A DNA stretch of 64,000 bases from Furcasterigmium furcatum (lineage: Eukaryota; Ascomycota; Sordariomycetes; Glomerellales; Plectosphaerellaceae), in contig BCIA01000001.1 of the NCBI GenBank assembly GCA_001599815.1, positions 2,856,934 through 2,920,933 on the forward strand, in the 5' to 3' direction. Of this stretch, positions 31,812 to 45,200 are shown in pieces (position 1 is the first letter of the stretch; each line of letters opens with the position of its first letter). Below the pieces are notes generated by a model. That model was not told the origin of the DNA. It worked only from the letters and a program-made list of their open reading frames with translations, and searched no databases. The translations under genes were made by a program, and so were the position numbers.

Positions 31812-32748
31812 ATGACGACCAGACCTTCGAGCGCCCCTTGGGCTGATCGGCCATTCCCTTTGATCCCCACGCCATCGAAGACCCAGGATGTAGGTCGAGT
31901 CAAATAGCTTAGGAGTTTCTCTTCCTCGTTGAATAACCAAGCAGTAGATCTCCCTTGGTCACATATACTGCGCGTCTGAGATGGCACACGTGCACAACAC
32001 TCTCATCCGGGGCCTCAACGCCATCCTCCTACAGGGGCCGCATGTGCCCGATGCGACTGATGAGAAGTACGTCGCCCAGGATGTCAAAGACCTCCTCTTC
32101 TTCGTCCAAGCCTGGACCAAGATGGTCCACCACCATCATTCAATCGAGGAAACATACATGTTCCCTGAGATTGAGAAGTTCAGCGGGCGGCCGGGCTTCA
32201 TGGATGACCCGAAACATCAGCACGAGGAGTTTCATGACGGCATTGAGAAGCTGGTCACGTATACTACCACCACACAGCCTGATAACTACAGATGGGAGGG
32301 CCCCGGGGGGATGAAGTCTATCATTGACGGATTCAGCAAGCCTCTGACACACCACCTCTATGCCGAGATCGATGTCTTTCTAGGTCTGGGAGACCTGGAC
32401 GGCGCGGGCCTGCGCAAGATATGGGCCGAAGCAGAGAAGATGGCGCAGCAATCTGACAATCTCTCTGCCGTACTGGTGAGAATCGGCCTCCCCTCCTCCG
32501 CTGAGCTCGGCGCTCTGCAGACTTCACATGCTGACGCGCTGGCCTTGCAGTACGATGTCTTCCCTCTGGTGCTGGGATGTGCGGATAAGACGTACGAGGG
32601 AGGGCACGACTTCCCGCCTCTGCCGTTTGTTATGCCGTATCTGGTGAAATATTGGTTTGGCTCTGGCAATGGCGCGTGGCGCTTTCTCCCCTGCGACTTT
32701 TGGGGAAAGCCGCGGCAGTTGACGTTCCTCCCGGCTGCGAAACCTTAG
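31812..32748 (+). CDS. Hemerythrin-like (HHE) protein
   Basis: Two exons, 31812-31889 and 31948-32748; 292 residues. A short first exon (MTTRPSSAPWADRPFPLIPTP) is predicted because that N-terminal pattern is usual for fungal HHE proteins; donor GTAGGT, acceptor GTAG, both phase 0. The frame is also open from an internal ATG at 31981. The four-helix HHE domain supplies carboxylate and histidine ligands: HNTLIRG, HHHHSIEE, HQHEEFHD and HHLYAEID. Such domains bind a di-iron centre and are linked to oxygen, NO or redox sensing, but the function of the fungal cytosolic versions is not established. The C-terminal 70 residues (FPPLPFVMPYLVKYWF and the following DFWGKPRQLTFLP) are conserved in fungal relatives. 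No signal peptide. Confidence 0.82.
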
Positions 32749-32965
32749 GCTTCGTCAGAAGAGTCAAGATGTATCTGGAAGGAGAGTGCGAGGCCCAGGT
32801 GAAATCGTGGAGGACATTTGTGAGCATGATTTGATCGCCTTGGAGCGCTTGTTGCATTTTGTACCCAAGGGGGCTGGAGACAGTGTTCCCTAGAGCAGGA
32901 CGGGAAAGACACACGGATTCTGATTTGGTGTATGCATCTCCGACGGCTGAGTTGTACAGCTCAAC

Positions 32966-35530
32966 ATGGACGCCAGTACCCAAATGTCTGCGTGGCGGTG
33001 GCTGGGTGATCTGGCTCGCTTCCCCTCTCAAAATCAGGATCAGGCTGTGAGCGAACCGGCCTCGGTGTCTTGCGTCTTCTCACCATTTCCATCCATTCTT
33101 CACTGTTCCGACAACATCTGCATTGACTGCGATGTTTTCGTAAAGCAGCGACCTTTCGCCATGAACCTCCTCTTTGCGAATGAGCCGCCCTTCATCGACA
33201 ATGCCGGCTCGCACGCGGGGAGATACCGAGGTATCGCGGACGGAATGAAGTGCTGGGAGGTCAAGAATCCGTCGATCGACCCCTTCAAAACGATCATCAC
33301 CACTGTCGCCCTCCGTCTGTCAGAGTGCGGAATTCCTCGCTCGGCCCTCGTCCTCTTCGACCTGTTCCTCCAAGGGGCAGACCTTGACTCGGTTAGCGTG
33401 TATGTGAGGATCGCCGGGACCACCGAGAAGTCCAGAAAGAAAGCCGTCAGGCATTTGAAGAAGGGCGACCTATTGAGGACGTATCCTGGCTTGAAGGTGG
33501 CCCATTGGGATTGGCCGCCAGACGCACCCAACGTGACGACCATGGGAAGGGAAGACATTCAACCAGGGGGACGCGCCGTCTACTACAAGCACTCGAGATT
33601 CGAAGTGATACAGGGCCATTCATCTGCTTACTTTGACAGTACGAACCGACACATCATCGTTGCGATCGCCGATGGTGGTGACCGTCAAAGTGGCGTCCTG
33701 AGCCACATCGTCGAGGTCGGAGGACGCCAGTATCTTGTCGCGCCGGCTCACATCTTCCTTCCCCCCCCTCCAAATGATATGGAGGAAGATGCGGGTACAG
33801 ATGGTTCGGAATCGGACACTGATTTCGACATGCTGCGCGCAGGCAGCGCGACCCCGCCAGAGCTTCAGTCGCGTTCAGTTTCCGCGGGTACTGTTGACGA
33901 GGCATCTCAAAGAAGCCCATCCGGCGGCGTTGAGGAAACCGATCAAAAACTTGTTCGGGATACAGTGGATTCTCAAGACTTCTATGTGTTCAGTACAGAG
34001 CTCGATTATGTCCTGATCCAGATCCCCCTACCTCAGGCACGAACTCTCAACCTTCGCCTTCTGGCTGAGGGAACGGCGAAACCGGTGGATCAACGGCAGA
34101 CAGAGGTAACGGTCGAAACGCTCTCACATCCCAAGATAGATGCCATATCTCATGGGCGGCCCACTATGATGCGACTTCCGCACAGCAACAAGTTCTCCTT
34201 GGTGTACCCCCTGGAGTTGAGCATTCCAGTGACCAAGGGCGACTGTGGCTCGGCCGTCTTCGGGCGAGGGACGTCGGATCTGGTGGGATTCATCGTGGCT
34301 GGGAGCATTGAAGGCCGCGTGGGCTACATGGTGTCAGCGGCAGACATGCTTCAAGACATGAAGCGCCACATCCGAATGACATCTCCCCTGAGAGCACCAT
34401 TGGGAGACCAGTTCCCGCGACTGTTCTCGTTGTCTGTCCCCCAGAGCTCTTCCACACCGGCACGTGGGTTGGCGACCGGCTATTTAAGAGACAGGATCGG
34501 TCTTTACGAGGCCCGCATCAGGTACTTGCCCAGTACAACTACCGACGACTCTGCCGAGCTGCTCCTGCTGTGGTGTAGGGAGGTCGCAAGGATCCAAGTG
34601 ATTCCTGCTGAGTTTTCCGTTGACGCTGGATTCACAACGGCCGTTGTCTTTTTCAAGTCACAACGCGGTCCTGTGGAAGTCCGCCGAATGTTGCATGGCA
34701 AAGTGGCGGGGACAGGAAGCGCTTTGCATGTGGACATCGCCAACTCCCTTCGTGAGTAAAAACTCAGAATCCCGTGAGCTTGACCATCTTTTGGACCGGA
34801 AAACTAAAGGATGTTCTTAGTGAACCAGAATCAAGAGCTGCCATCTCGGCCTGGCACTGCAGAAAGACTACAGCCACACCAGCGCTTGTCAGCATCAGCA
34901 ACCCCTTCAAATCCGATACCCCCGGTGCCACTCGTCCATCGTGAGACCCCGAAGTCAGAGAGTCGGGTTGTGCCCTTGAACTACCGAGCGACCAGGGCAC
35001 CTTCTCGCGCCTTGTACATTGGCAACCTTCCCAGCTACGACACGGAAGTCACGGAAGACAAGATCAAGCTCATATTCTACAGCGCGGATGGGTATCTAAG
35101 GACTCGCATGTTCCCAAGCACTACGGGCTTTTCCTGCGTCGTCGTCTTCTCGGACACCTCATCTGCGCAGGCGGCCCACGCTCGGCTGTCTAGCAATGTC
35201 TTCTTCCGCTCCTTTGATCGGGAAATTGAGGTGACCTTTGCAACGCCGCTGGAAACCAACCAACCTCCAGCTCCTAGCACGCTTGAAAAGGATTTATGGA
35301 AGCCGGCACAACGGCCACTCGCGCCCAGGGGTATGGCCGCGACTAGAGCTGCAGGTAAGGAAAGCCACGATCGCACATCGTATGCGGATGCGGAAGACTG
35401 ACTGCAACCCTCTCACATAGAGCATGATGCAAGCAGTTCCGGGCCCCCCTTCTCGGGAGGGTTTGGTCAGCTGATGGACGACGAAGAGGAGAGAATGAAG
35501 AGAGATCGATTGTCGAAAAAAGGCGTTTGA
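32966..35530 (+). CDS. Chymotrypsin-fold-like protein with His-Asp-Cys triad and two RRM-like domains
   Basis: Three exons, 32966-34751, 34821-35354 and 35421-35530; 809 residues. The first intron has donor GTGAGT and acceptor TTAG; the second has GTAAGG, a CTGAC branch site and ATAG. Both keep frame. Residues 200-460 look like a two-barrel serine-protease fold: SHIVEVGGRQYLVAPAHIF with His262, STELDYVLIQIP with Asp347, and TKGDCGSAVF with Cys427 in the nucleophile position, then VGFIVAGS. A disordered Ser/Asp insert follows His262. Residues about 513-595 have an RRM-like pattern. A second RRM (about 655-735) has RNP2 LYIGNL and RNP1-like GFSCVVVF. The C-terminus is acidic then basic. Translation may begin instead at the ATG at 33161 (MNLLFANEPPF), which has the better context. 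The catalytic role is inferred from motif order only. Confidence 0.72.
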
Positions 35531-37923
35531 TTTTCATCGTGCAAAGAGATGATCAATTTTGCTGGGATTTGGGACAGGGAGTAATGAGACATGCAACAGT
35601 TCGGCTCTCTCAGATGGACGTGAACACCCATGATGCCTCATGCGACTGGGATCCATAGGCTCCCAAGGGCGTATCACACTCCTCTGGCCAGGGTCGGTCC
35701 ACGAGGATGGACTGTCTCCTCATGGTCTCAACCGTATGATGCCGCCGCCGAGCCATGGAGGGCTCAACAACGAGCTGTTGCCCGAACATGGGGCCGCCTC
35801 GAGATAAGATACGGCGTCAGTGAGCACTCCCACGCCGGGCAAGATCCAGGACATGGCGAAATTGTGCTTGAAGGTGTCACCGGAAGCGACGGCAGAGAGG
35901 ACAACGTGCCCGGTCGTAGCGATCTCTTCTCATGAATGATGCTAGGCACGTGAGTGAACCAACCCCATCCCGTCGACCCTCTGCCCTGCTCGTTCAACGC
36001 ACTGACTCTGTCTTGATCTGTTAGTTGGTCGCCAGCGGCGGAGGAGCCCAATCCCGACTCCTCGGGCCGTGCCGATAAGGTCGCCTAGCAAAGCAGGGAC
36101 CTCGAACAGCCAGATACCGACGGGGGTCTGTCGGCCTGAACGACACGCGTTGAGTGGTGGCTGTCCTGGAGAGCAAGGCTGAGGGGGGAGATCCCCAGCG
36201 AGGCACGACGGTTTCTGCTCTCGACATGATGGTCTTGAGGCTGAGATCGACACAAAGTGACCGCATAGACAGGAGGCTGACGAAAACCAGCCCTCCTCTG
36301 GCGCTGTTTATGTAGGTCTCGGGTAAGAACGCAAGTTTCTTTGGAAGGAATGCTGGCGCAGTAAGACACCTCACATTGTTCCAGATTCTTTTCTGGTCTC
36401 ATTGAAGGAGAGGGTTCATGGATCCTTTGTTCGTGACGAGTGGGAATGCAGAGGGAGAAAAAAAGGGTCCAATTTGAGCTCCACAGTTGACCCAAAAGAG
36501 GGGGGAGACGTCATTTCACCTCCCACCTGAACGGAGGCTCGGGGTTCGCAGTCCCCTCGATTAGAGGGGACGAATGTGAACGAGAATGATGGGGAATTGC
36601 GAGAAAACAATGAACTAAAAGTTCCATTGCTTATGAGAAAGTGACTTGATATGGGCTCGCTCGTCGAGTCTGGGCAGGCTGATGGACTGTTTCTCTGGAA
36701 CGGTCAGTGGCGCGGGGGGACTGATACGTAATTATTGGAGGTACACTTTCCACCACGGGAGATTGAGCACAGATACGGGTACTCCTGTTGCAGCTCCATC
36801 ACCAATGCAGGATGGAAGAGGAGGGAACAGCATAAGAGGCGCTAAGCCGCAGCAGCCTAGAAGTGGGGTGGACTGTCCAGCTGTCTACGAATGAAAGGCC
36901 TGAGACCGAGGAGCTTCCGCTTTAGCGGGGAAGGAACGCCTCGACAGAGACCCCCCTTGGGTCAACTTCATTCAGATGCCCAAACGCACTTCCACGATTC
37001 TACCAAGAATTACTGCTTCTGACTTTTGTGTGTCTGAGAAATCTTAGGATCCTTCCATGAATAACTTTCCTTCTGAGCTTCGCCCGCACGCCCTTCCCCC
37101 CTTGCCGATTCCCTATTCGGCGACGTGGTCCCTGCTGTCGGATCCCCACACTCATTTCGGCGGCCTGAATATTTCCCCAGCGCCCATGCAAAATGCACCC
37201 AGAGCATGCAGAAGCGAAAATTGGCGGTCCAGAAAAAAGAGATCCAGTGCAGGAAAGCCCACCCTGCACATAGCAACCAGAATAAGTGCCTTCCGACGGC
37301 ATCGAAAGCTGTCTGCTTATTCGCTCGAAGGTCAGGGGAGAAAACCCCCATTGCAGGCCTGTCTCCTCTCATTTTAAGGCCCAGGGGTGTGTAGTGCAGC
37401 AAGACCGATGAAAGCTAGAGCCAAGTGACCCCGCAAGAAAACCCCCCAGGCTGCACTTGCGAGGAAAGACCAACTGAAGGGAGCAGCGGCCAGGCGCCGT
37501 GAATCGCCAAAAGTCAACAACCACCGCAAGGACCTCCACCGTAGAATCTCTTTCTCCTCCACTTCCACCACGAAACTCCTCCATTCACTATCACCACCAC
37601 CACGCGATCCTTCTTTTCCTTCCTCTCCCAGATTCGGTCAGGAAGACAATACGACCAGGCCAACAACAGCGACGTCTCGTTCCATTTGTTCGGTCCATAG
37701 ACCCCTTTCTCTATTTACATTCTCCCTTCGGGGCGCACCGCTCCCGCCGTTTTAATCCCAAAGGTCCAGAATTTCCCCCGCGTTTCCCGCACCTCAGGAC
37801 TCTGGCACGTGCGAACACGTCCTCCTCCAACCCAGAACCCCCGACTCTCCGTCGACACACTCAACACAACGTTCTCCTTGATTGCGACCTCCCATCTCGC
37901 CGTGTCAGCCTCCTCTCGCAATC
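35531..37923. other. Gene-poor region before KAP95
   Basis: 2.4 kb. Holds only short open frames. The right 400 bp is C/T-rich and is probably the KAP95 promoter and leader. Nothing else recognised. Confidence 0.5.
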
Positions 37924-40863
37924 ATGTCCGGCTCAGAGATCAATCAGGTTCTGAGCAACTCGCTTTCGCCTGGTACGCTCCTGACCGCCCCCTTCCCCCT
38001 CTCTTCCTGCCCCTGACGTCGTCGTTCTCCTTCCCGCTTTCCTGCCATTCTCCCCCCAAACTCGCTGGCGGTGACGCGAAACACCAGGCTGACTCGTACG
38101 CAAACAGACACGAACCTGCGTCAGGCTGCCGAGCAACAACTCACACAAGCCGCGGAGACCAACTTCGTGAGTCCATCCTGTCCCCGCGTCATATTTTTTC
38201 ACGGACCACCCTTTTTGCTGACCGCCGCCCTCGCAACAGCCCCTATACCTCGCTACCCTGGTACAAGAACTCGCCAACGAGAACACACAAGGTCCCATCC
38301 GAGCCGCTGCGGGTATTGCCCTCAAAAACGCGTTCACCGCCAGAGATTTCTCGAGACAGCAAGAACTCCAGGCAAAATGGCTACAGGGCACCGATGCCGA
38401 CACAAAGACCCAGGTCAAGAACCTGACTCTGCAAACACTCTCTTCTTCCAATGCACAGGCCGGTCAGGCTGCCGCCCAGGTCATCTCTGCCATCGCTGCC
38501 ATCGAGCTGCCGCGTAACGAGTGGCAGGACCTGCTGCCCATCCTCGTTAAGAACGTCAGCGAGGGCGCAGACCACCAGAAGCAGGCCTCTTTGACCACGA
38601 TCGGCTACATCTGCGAGTCCCAGGATCAGGAGCTCCGTAATGCTCTCATCGCCCATTCCAACGCGATTTTGACGGCCGTCGTCCAGGGTGCCCGCAAGGA
38701 GGAGACCAACATCGAGGTCCGCTTTGCCGCCATCACTGCCCTGGGCGACTCGCTCGAGTTTGTCGCCAGCAACTTCAAGCATGAGGGCGAGCGCAACTAC
38801 ATCATGCAGGTCGTCTGCGAGGCCACCCAGGCCGACGACTCGAGGATTCAGCAGGGCGCTTTTGGTTGCTTGAACCGCATCATGGCCCTCTACTACGAGA
38901 ACATGCGCTTCTACATGGAGAAGGCTCTCTTCGGCCTCACCATCCTCGGCATGAAGTCTGAGGACGAGGATGTTGCCAAGCTCGCGGTCGAGTTCTGGAG
39001 CACCGTGTGCGAGGAGGAGACCGCCATCGAGGATGACAACGCCCAGGTCGAGAACTCTGATCAGATGCGCCCCTTCTACAACTTTGCCCGCGTCGCTGCC
39101 AACGAGGTCGTTCCCGTTCTCCTGCAGCTCCTGACCAAGCAGGACGAGGACGCCACCGATGACGAGTACAACCTCGCCCGTGCCGCCTACCAATGTCTGT
39201 CGCTGTACGCCCAGGCCGTCGGAGGCGCTATCATCCAGCCCGTCCTTCAGTTCGTTGAGGCCAACTTGAAGCACGAAGACTGGCACAACCGCGACGCCGC
39301 CGTGTCGGCCTTCGGCGCCATTATGGATGGCCCTGAGGAGAAGGCCCTGGAGCCCATCGTCAAGCAAGCCCTGCCGATTCTGATCACCATGATGGATGAC
39401 AGCTCCCTGCAGGTCAAGGACTCGACGGCCTTCGCCCTCGGCCGCATCACCGAGAGCATTTCCGATGCCATTGATCCCAACACTCACCTTACTCCTCTGG
39501 TCACCTCGCTGTTCAACGGTCTGATGAGCAGTTCGAAGATAGCCTCTTCGTGCTGCTGGGCTTTGATGAACTTGGCCGAGAGGTTTGCTGGCGACTTCGA
39601 GGCCCAGCAGAACCCCATGACTCCTCATTTCAACCAGAGCGTGACCAACCTCCTCGCCCTGACAGCCCGCCAGGACTGCGATGCCTACGTCCGCACCGCC
39701 GCCTACGAGGTCCTCAACGTCTTCGTCCAGAACGCCGCCACTGAGAGCATGGCGCCCATTGCCTCGCTCCTCGGCGTCATCGTCGAGCGTCTCGAGGGCA
39801 CTGTCCCCATGCAGAGCCAGGTCGTCAGTGTCGAGGACAGGATCATGCTCGAGGAGATGCAGACTAGTCTCTGCACTGTGCTCCAGGCCGTCATCCAGCG
39901 TCTGGACAAGGAGATCATCCCCCAGGGCGATCGTATCATGCAGACGCTTCTGCAGGTCCTCAACGCCGTTGGCGCCAAGTCCAGCGTCCCCGAGGCCGTC
40001 TTCGCATCCATCAGCGCCCTCGCAAACGCTATGGAGGAGGACTTCAACAAGTACATGGAGGCCTTCAGCCCCTACCTGTACAATGCCCTCTCCAACCAGG
40101 AGGAGCCCAGCCTGTGCTCTATGGCTATCGGTCTTGTCAGCGACCTGACTCGCTCGCTTGGCGAGCGCAGCCAGCCGTACTGCGATAGCTTCATGAACCA
40201 TCTTCTCAACAACCTGAAGAGCACCACGTTGTCCAACCAGTTCAAGCCCGCCATTCTGCAAAGCTTCGGCGATATCGCCGGTGCCATTGGCGGCCACTTC
40301 GAGACGTACCTTTCCGTCATCGCCCAGGTCCTCCAGCAGGCTGCTACTGTCAATGCCACGCCGGATGGTCCCATTGAGATGTTTGACTACGTCATCTCCC
40401 TCCGCGAGGGTATCATGGATGCTTGGGGTGGCATTATCGGTGCCATGAGGTCCAGCGGCAAGGGTGAGTACTTCCCCCAATGACGAGGCTCCCAAGCTTG
40501 TACTAACTTTTCGCAGCCAACGTCTTGCAGCAGTACGTCCCCTCGATCTTCCAGCTCCTGAACACGATCGCTAGCGACATGAACCGCAGCGAGTCTCTCC
40601 TCCGCGCTTCCATGGGTGTCATCGGGTGAGTCTCAATGTCCGTATTAGTGCGATCTCTGCTAACAGTTTTCAGCGACCTTGCTGAAGCGTACCCCAACGG
40701 CGAGCTGGTGGATGTTTTCCGCCAGGATTGGTTGACCACCCTGATCAAGGACACCAAGACCAACCGCGAATTCCAGCCCCGTACCATCGAGACGGCCCGC
40801 TGGGCAAGGGAGCAGCTCAAGCGCCAAATTGGCGGCTCCGCGAACGTCATGGCTCAGGCTTAG
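37924..40863 (+). CDS. KAP95: Importin subunit beta-1 (karyopherin 95)
   Basis: Five exons, 37924-37972, 38108-38166, 38240-40463, 40517-40625 and 40674-40863; 876 residues, the usual Kap95 length. The fourth intron branch point is a perfect TACTAAC at 40501. The protein carries cNLS cargo bound by importin alpha through the nuclear pore and releases it on Ran-GTP binding. The whole chain is HEAT repeats. Landmarks are the N-terminal importin-beta segment ending in AAEQQLTQAAETNF, the LKNAFTARD segment, the acidic-loop-type run EEETAIEDDNAQ, DWHNRDAAVSAFGAI, LMSSSKIASSCCWALMNLAERF and the C-terminal WAREQLKRQI. Splice joins restore family sequence at PDTNLRQAA, KANVLQQYV and MGVIGDLAEAYPNGEL. 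An essential single-copy gene in other fungi. The strong antisense open frame across it is a shadow. Confidence 0.95.
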
Positions 40864-42265
40864 GGTGCTAGAAGCCACGGACAGTTCGACCACGGCCCCT
40901 AATCTCACCACTTCGATCACTTGCAAGAAGGTCGTCCCAATGGCAGCCAGCCTCAAACAGGTCCTGGAACTGCTTGCACGGACCGAAACAAATCAACCCC
41001 CAACCCCCGACCATGCCACTTCACGACTCACAGCACAGCACAGCACCGGACGCATGGAGTACACGAAGTTGTGTATATAGATCCTGCAGACCAACCCTAG
41101 TAATCTTCGTTCCCCAATACCCAGCACATTCCCCCTATTGACACTTCACCACGCCCCTTGCACCACCCAGCACCAGCCCCCTTCCTCTTTGCTGTATTTT
41201 TGTACCCCTTTTCGTACCTGGACGGCAGGCATAGAGAGAGTAAGAGAGCACAACAGCCCACGAATTGTCATGTACGCCACGCTCGCAAGCAGCGATGGCA
41301 TTCCAAAAGTCATGTAGACGGAGTTTTACCCCCCCGGCGGACGGGCATGAGGAGTTTCATCGGACCAGGAGCGAGCCCGGATGATGGACGACGGAGGATA
41401 CACACGAAGGATCGGCTCGGGACGAACGACGCACGAAGTTCACGCGCACGCGACGACGTCAGACGCCGCACGCCCATCGTCTCGGCCGCATTTCTCACTC
41501 TGGCTCCACGGCCGAAGAGGAGGAAGGAATTCACCGTCCGAATTCTAGGCCGACGACGGCAGACGTGGCTGCGCCCCGTGACACGAGAAGACGGCGAGAG
41601 GATGAGAATGGACGGATCGGCATCGCCGACCGCAACCGGATCAGGAGAGTGTAGGGGATCACGACGCATGGAGGTGATGGAGAAGACGAGACGAGATGGC
41701 ACGAGATGGCGTACCCCCTGACAACCCTTCCTTTTGGCGGCAGGCTGGACGCGGCGCTCGAGGGACCAAGTGGCTCCCCAGCATGGCCTGCTCGCCCTAG
41801 CGATAGCTAGACCGGAAATTGACACAGTTACCCCCCATGCCAGACTGAGATTTGTGAATGATGTGATGATGCTGGTGTTCGACAAGGCAGGCAACAGACA
41901 TGGTGAAGCGTGCGCCACTCCCCCGCTGGAATCGCTCACTGCAGAGGTCGGCTCTGACCGGCTCCAATCGCATCAATCTTTGGTCTTGAGGGAAGGCGAT
42001 TCTTGGCAAGGGAGGCACGTGGCAATGAGAAATGGTATTACATGCTCTGAATGGGTATCTACTCTAGTGGTGTCTGGCGTGTAAGGGAGTCGCTGGTGAA
42101 GTGGCAATGATGTTGGAGTGCAGGTCGCGGCAGGCTGATCCTCGAGCATTTGTTACTTGGGAACCTCTCTCATGGCGGTGGCCTGGCGGGCATGTTGTAG
42201 GGACATCGGAGCAGAGGCAGGGGGCTACAGGCTGAGCAAGAATGCGCTCAAATGCGCTCCCCCGC
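40864..42265. other. Convergent intergenic region
   Basis: 1.4 kb between the KAP95 stop and the transcription factor stop. It holds 3' untranslated sequence and an imperfect direct repeat of ACGAGATGGC at about 41690-41710. Open frames here are Arg-rich and unsupported. Confidence 0.5.
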
Positions 42266-45200
42266 TCACATGTTGTACCCCATGCCCATGCCGTTCCCTG
42301 CCCAGGCGTTTCCCTGCGTGGAATCGTCGAACCAGCTCTGCAGCTCCACCTCGAACCCGTCGTTCCCCGGACCCAGGGCCACCGTCGGAGTGGGTGGGGT
42401 GAAGAACTGCGGTGGCGGGGCGGCCGAGTCGTACCCAGGCTGGGCTGGTTGCTGAACCTGAGGGAGCTGGTACATCTGACCGTTGGGCGTGGTTTGCGTG
42501 GGGACGACGTTGGTTGCCACCCCGTGGTATGGAGGCTGTTCGAACGCTGCCTGCGCGAGCATGTTCATGGGATTGTGCGGTGTGTAGGGCGGTGGCTGTT
42601 GCGGAGGGTAGACATGCTGGGGTTGCACCATCCTTTGGTTGGAGTACAAGTACCCCTGCGAAGGGACTTGCGGCACCGGCGCGGGCAAAGATTGCGGCAG
42701 TGCCTGTGGATGGATGCCGTGGGGATGGGGCATGCGTTGGTGATGATGCCGCTGAGGCTCTGGTGGATGCTGTCTCTGCTGTGTGTTGTGGATCCGTTGA
42801 CCTTGATCAGGAGCATCGGCGGCATGCTTGTCATACGGCTGAGGCGCTTCAATTTCTGCTGGGGAACGATGAGGGGCTTGAGGAGACGAGCTGCTCGGGA
42901 GCAGGAAAACGTTGCGCTTGGAATCTTCCCCGGGCGTAGTAGGGCCTGGGAGCTTTAGGGGTGGTGGTAGGGTGCTGGGTTTCTGAGCGTGGCTTGAGAT
43001 GGAAGGCGAGTGTCCAATATGTAGTGGACGCAAGGTGCGGTCATTCTGCGGCATGTCAGTCCCTATAACAATTGCTACCCGGTGGATGGATGTCTGCTCA
43101 CGCCATCAGCCATGCCTCTGTCCAGGCTGACCGCGGCAGCTTTGGGATCCCTCGAGTATCGTTCGAGAGACTCAAGCCAGCGCGAAGCCAGTGGCCAGAT
43201 CTCTTTTGATTCCATGAGGAGACTCATGCAACGTTGAAGCATGTTGGGCCCCTGAGCGACAATGGCTCGGTCGGAACAGACTGCGGGATGGTCAGCTGCA
43301 AGTCAAGGGGTCGGAATCATTGTCAGCCTACTCGTTTTGTACTTGCAAAGGTACGTCGAAAAGAGCCCACAGCTATAAACACAGAAGGACTGATATCGTC
43401 AGCATTCGAGGTGTGCGAAAGGCAAGAGATATCCGCCGAAGGGTACGTACCGCCATCTGCGCGCCGACGCTTTCATCAGACCCTCTAGCAGCGAACTGCA
43501 CATCTATCTGCTCGAAGAGATCGCGGACGTTACGGAAAAGCTCGTTGCCCATGCGCGCGAAAAACACTGGCTGCTCGGTCGCGTTTGGGTTGATGATCCT
43601 GGTTGGAGTTAGCCTCTTGCTCTGCCTCCATGTGTGACGCAGCACTGACTCGTCTAGGTACGGCCGTCGAAGGACGACATTGCAGAGCTTTGTCATCATC
43701 GTGACGTTCATATAAGCCTGAGGCAGTCAGCGCAGGTCAGCGAGCCAAAGGTCCTCGTGATGCTTACCAGGTCTTCTCCCACAGATTTGTGCCCTTTGAG
43801 AAGCACCATGCTCCAACGATGATCCTGCGGTAGCTGTTGTTCCCAGTTTGTCAGCTTTTCGGCCATTTTGGCATAAAAGCTGGACAGGTTCCATGGCGTT
43901 GGGCTCTTGTCTGACACAATGGCTCTTCTCGCCACCCGGCCCCAGTAGTAGTGCGCCTGAATAAGACTTGCGAAGAGGGACCGGGAGGATTGGTGTATCA
44001 ACAAGGGGTTTTCGCGAGCGGGCGGAGTGTCCTCGAGAGCTGCACGCGCCTGAGGTACTCGTCCGTTGGCGAAGTCGTCTTCGTCGCTCGGCAAGAGACA
44101 CGTGATGTCGCTCGCAGCAAGTGATATTGGCGACATCGCTCCACTATGCAGGTTATCCTGGCCTGGGAAGGGTCAATATGGCAGGCCGCAGAATGGTTCA
44201 TGCTGGCATCCGTCACTCACTGTGCAACATCCACTTTGATCCAGTCAGCCACATGGAACCATCAGATTGAATAGGCGGCGGGCAGGAGACTTACCAAGGT
44301 CCGCCGAGCCGATTCCAGGCGGATAATACTTTCCTTGCTCGGGCCAGAGACTTTGTAAAACTCTTCCCGATGGAGATGCATCAACACGGCCATGCGAGTG
44401 GCGATACCCAAGTTGATCTGCCGGAAGTGAGTAGCAGACCCGCCAGAGAAAGACGTCACGACTTACATAGCTCATGTTTCTCATGCCGCTGCCCTGCTGA
44501 GCCAAACTCAGGAGGTAGAACGCCTGGCATCGCTCGAGGGTCGGTTCCTGGTACAGTTCACTCAGCGCCAATACATTGGCCCTCTCCATGAAGAAGGCCG
44601 CCGCGTTGATCTCGCCATCGTATCGCTCGGCTAAGCGGGCGGAGAACCGAGCCGAGATGCTGAGGATGCCCAGCAGTAGGAAGACGCTGACGGATCGGTG
44701 GTTCTCTTCGAGCTGCCTGGGAAACAGATCTTTGGGGATAAATCCAAGCTGAAAGTACTTCTGCGTGAAGAGGTGGACGGCTTCAATAATGTCTGACAGC
44801 GGTGGGAGTAAGTCCCATTCATCGGCGTGCTTGGTTGGGCGGGCGAGTGGGAGACTCGGCCGGCTGACGACAGGCAGAGCAAGCATGTCCTGGCGAACCT
44901 TACTCAGGTCTCTTTTTGTGGCCTTCTCAGCCCGTCTCATACGAGGATGGCGATATTCCCGGTCATTGTCGGGCTGGCCGCGAACGGGGAAGATACTAGA
45001 GGCACGGTCAGAGCTGGTATCAGTGAGGTTTTCGCCACGAGGAGGCGCGTACCAATCCGCAGCACCGAGGCCGGCCTCGTCACAACCTCGACAAGGCGGG
45101 TTCCCCTTGTCGTGAACACACTTGCTTCGCATGCGGCGACATCTGTCTAGTGTCTTAGCGACCTGCAAGGTTCAATCAAGCTCGGCTGGGGCCGCCCGAG

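Noticed and set aside
34811..35401. Stand-alone RRM gene starting at 34811
   Set aside because: That ATG lies inside a predicted intron; the RRM frame continues from the upstream exon across a GTGAGT...TTAG intron in phase, and a second intron gives a better C-terminus.
38381..40495. Long minus-strand open frame of 704 codons
   Set aside because: Antisense shadow of KAP95; leucine/glycine/aspartate bias and no motifs.
41158..41721. Plus-strand open frame of 187 codons after KAP95
   Set aside because: Arg-rich with no motif, located in the 3' flank of KAP95 and antisense to nothing conserved.
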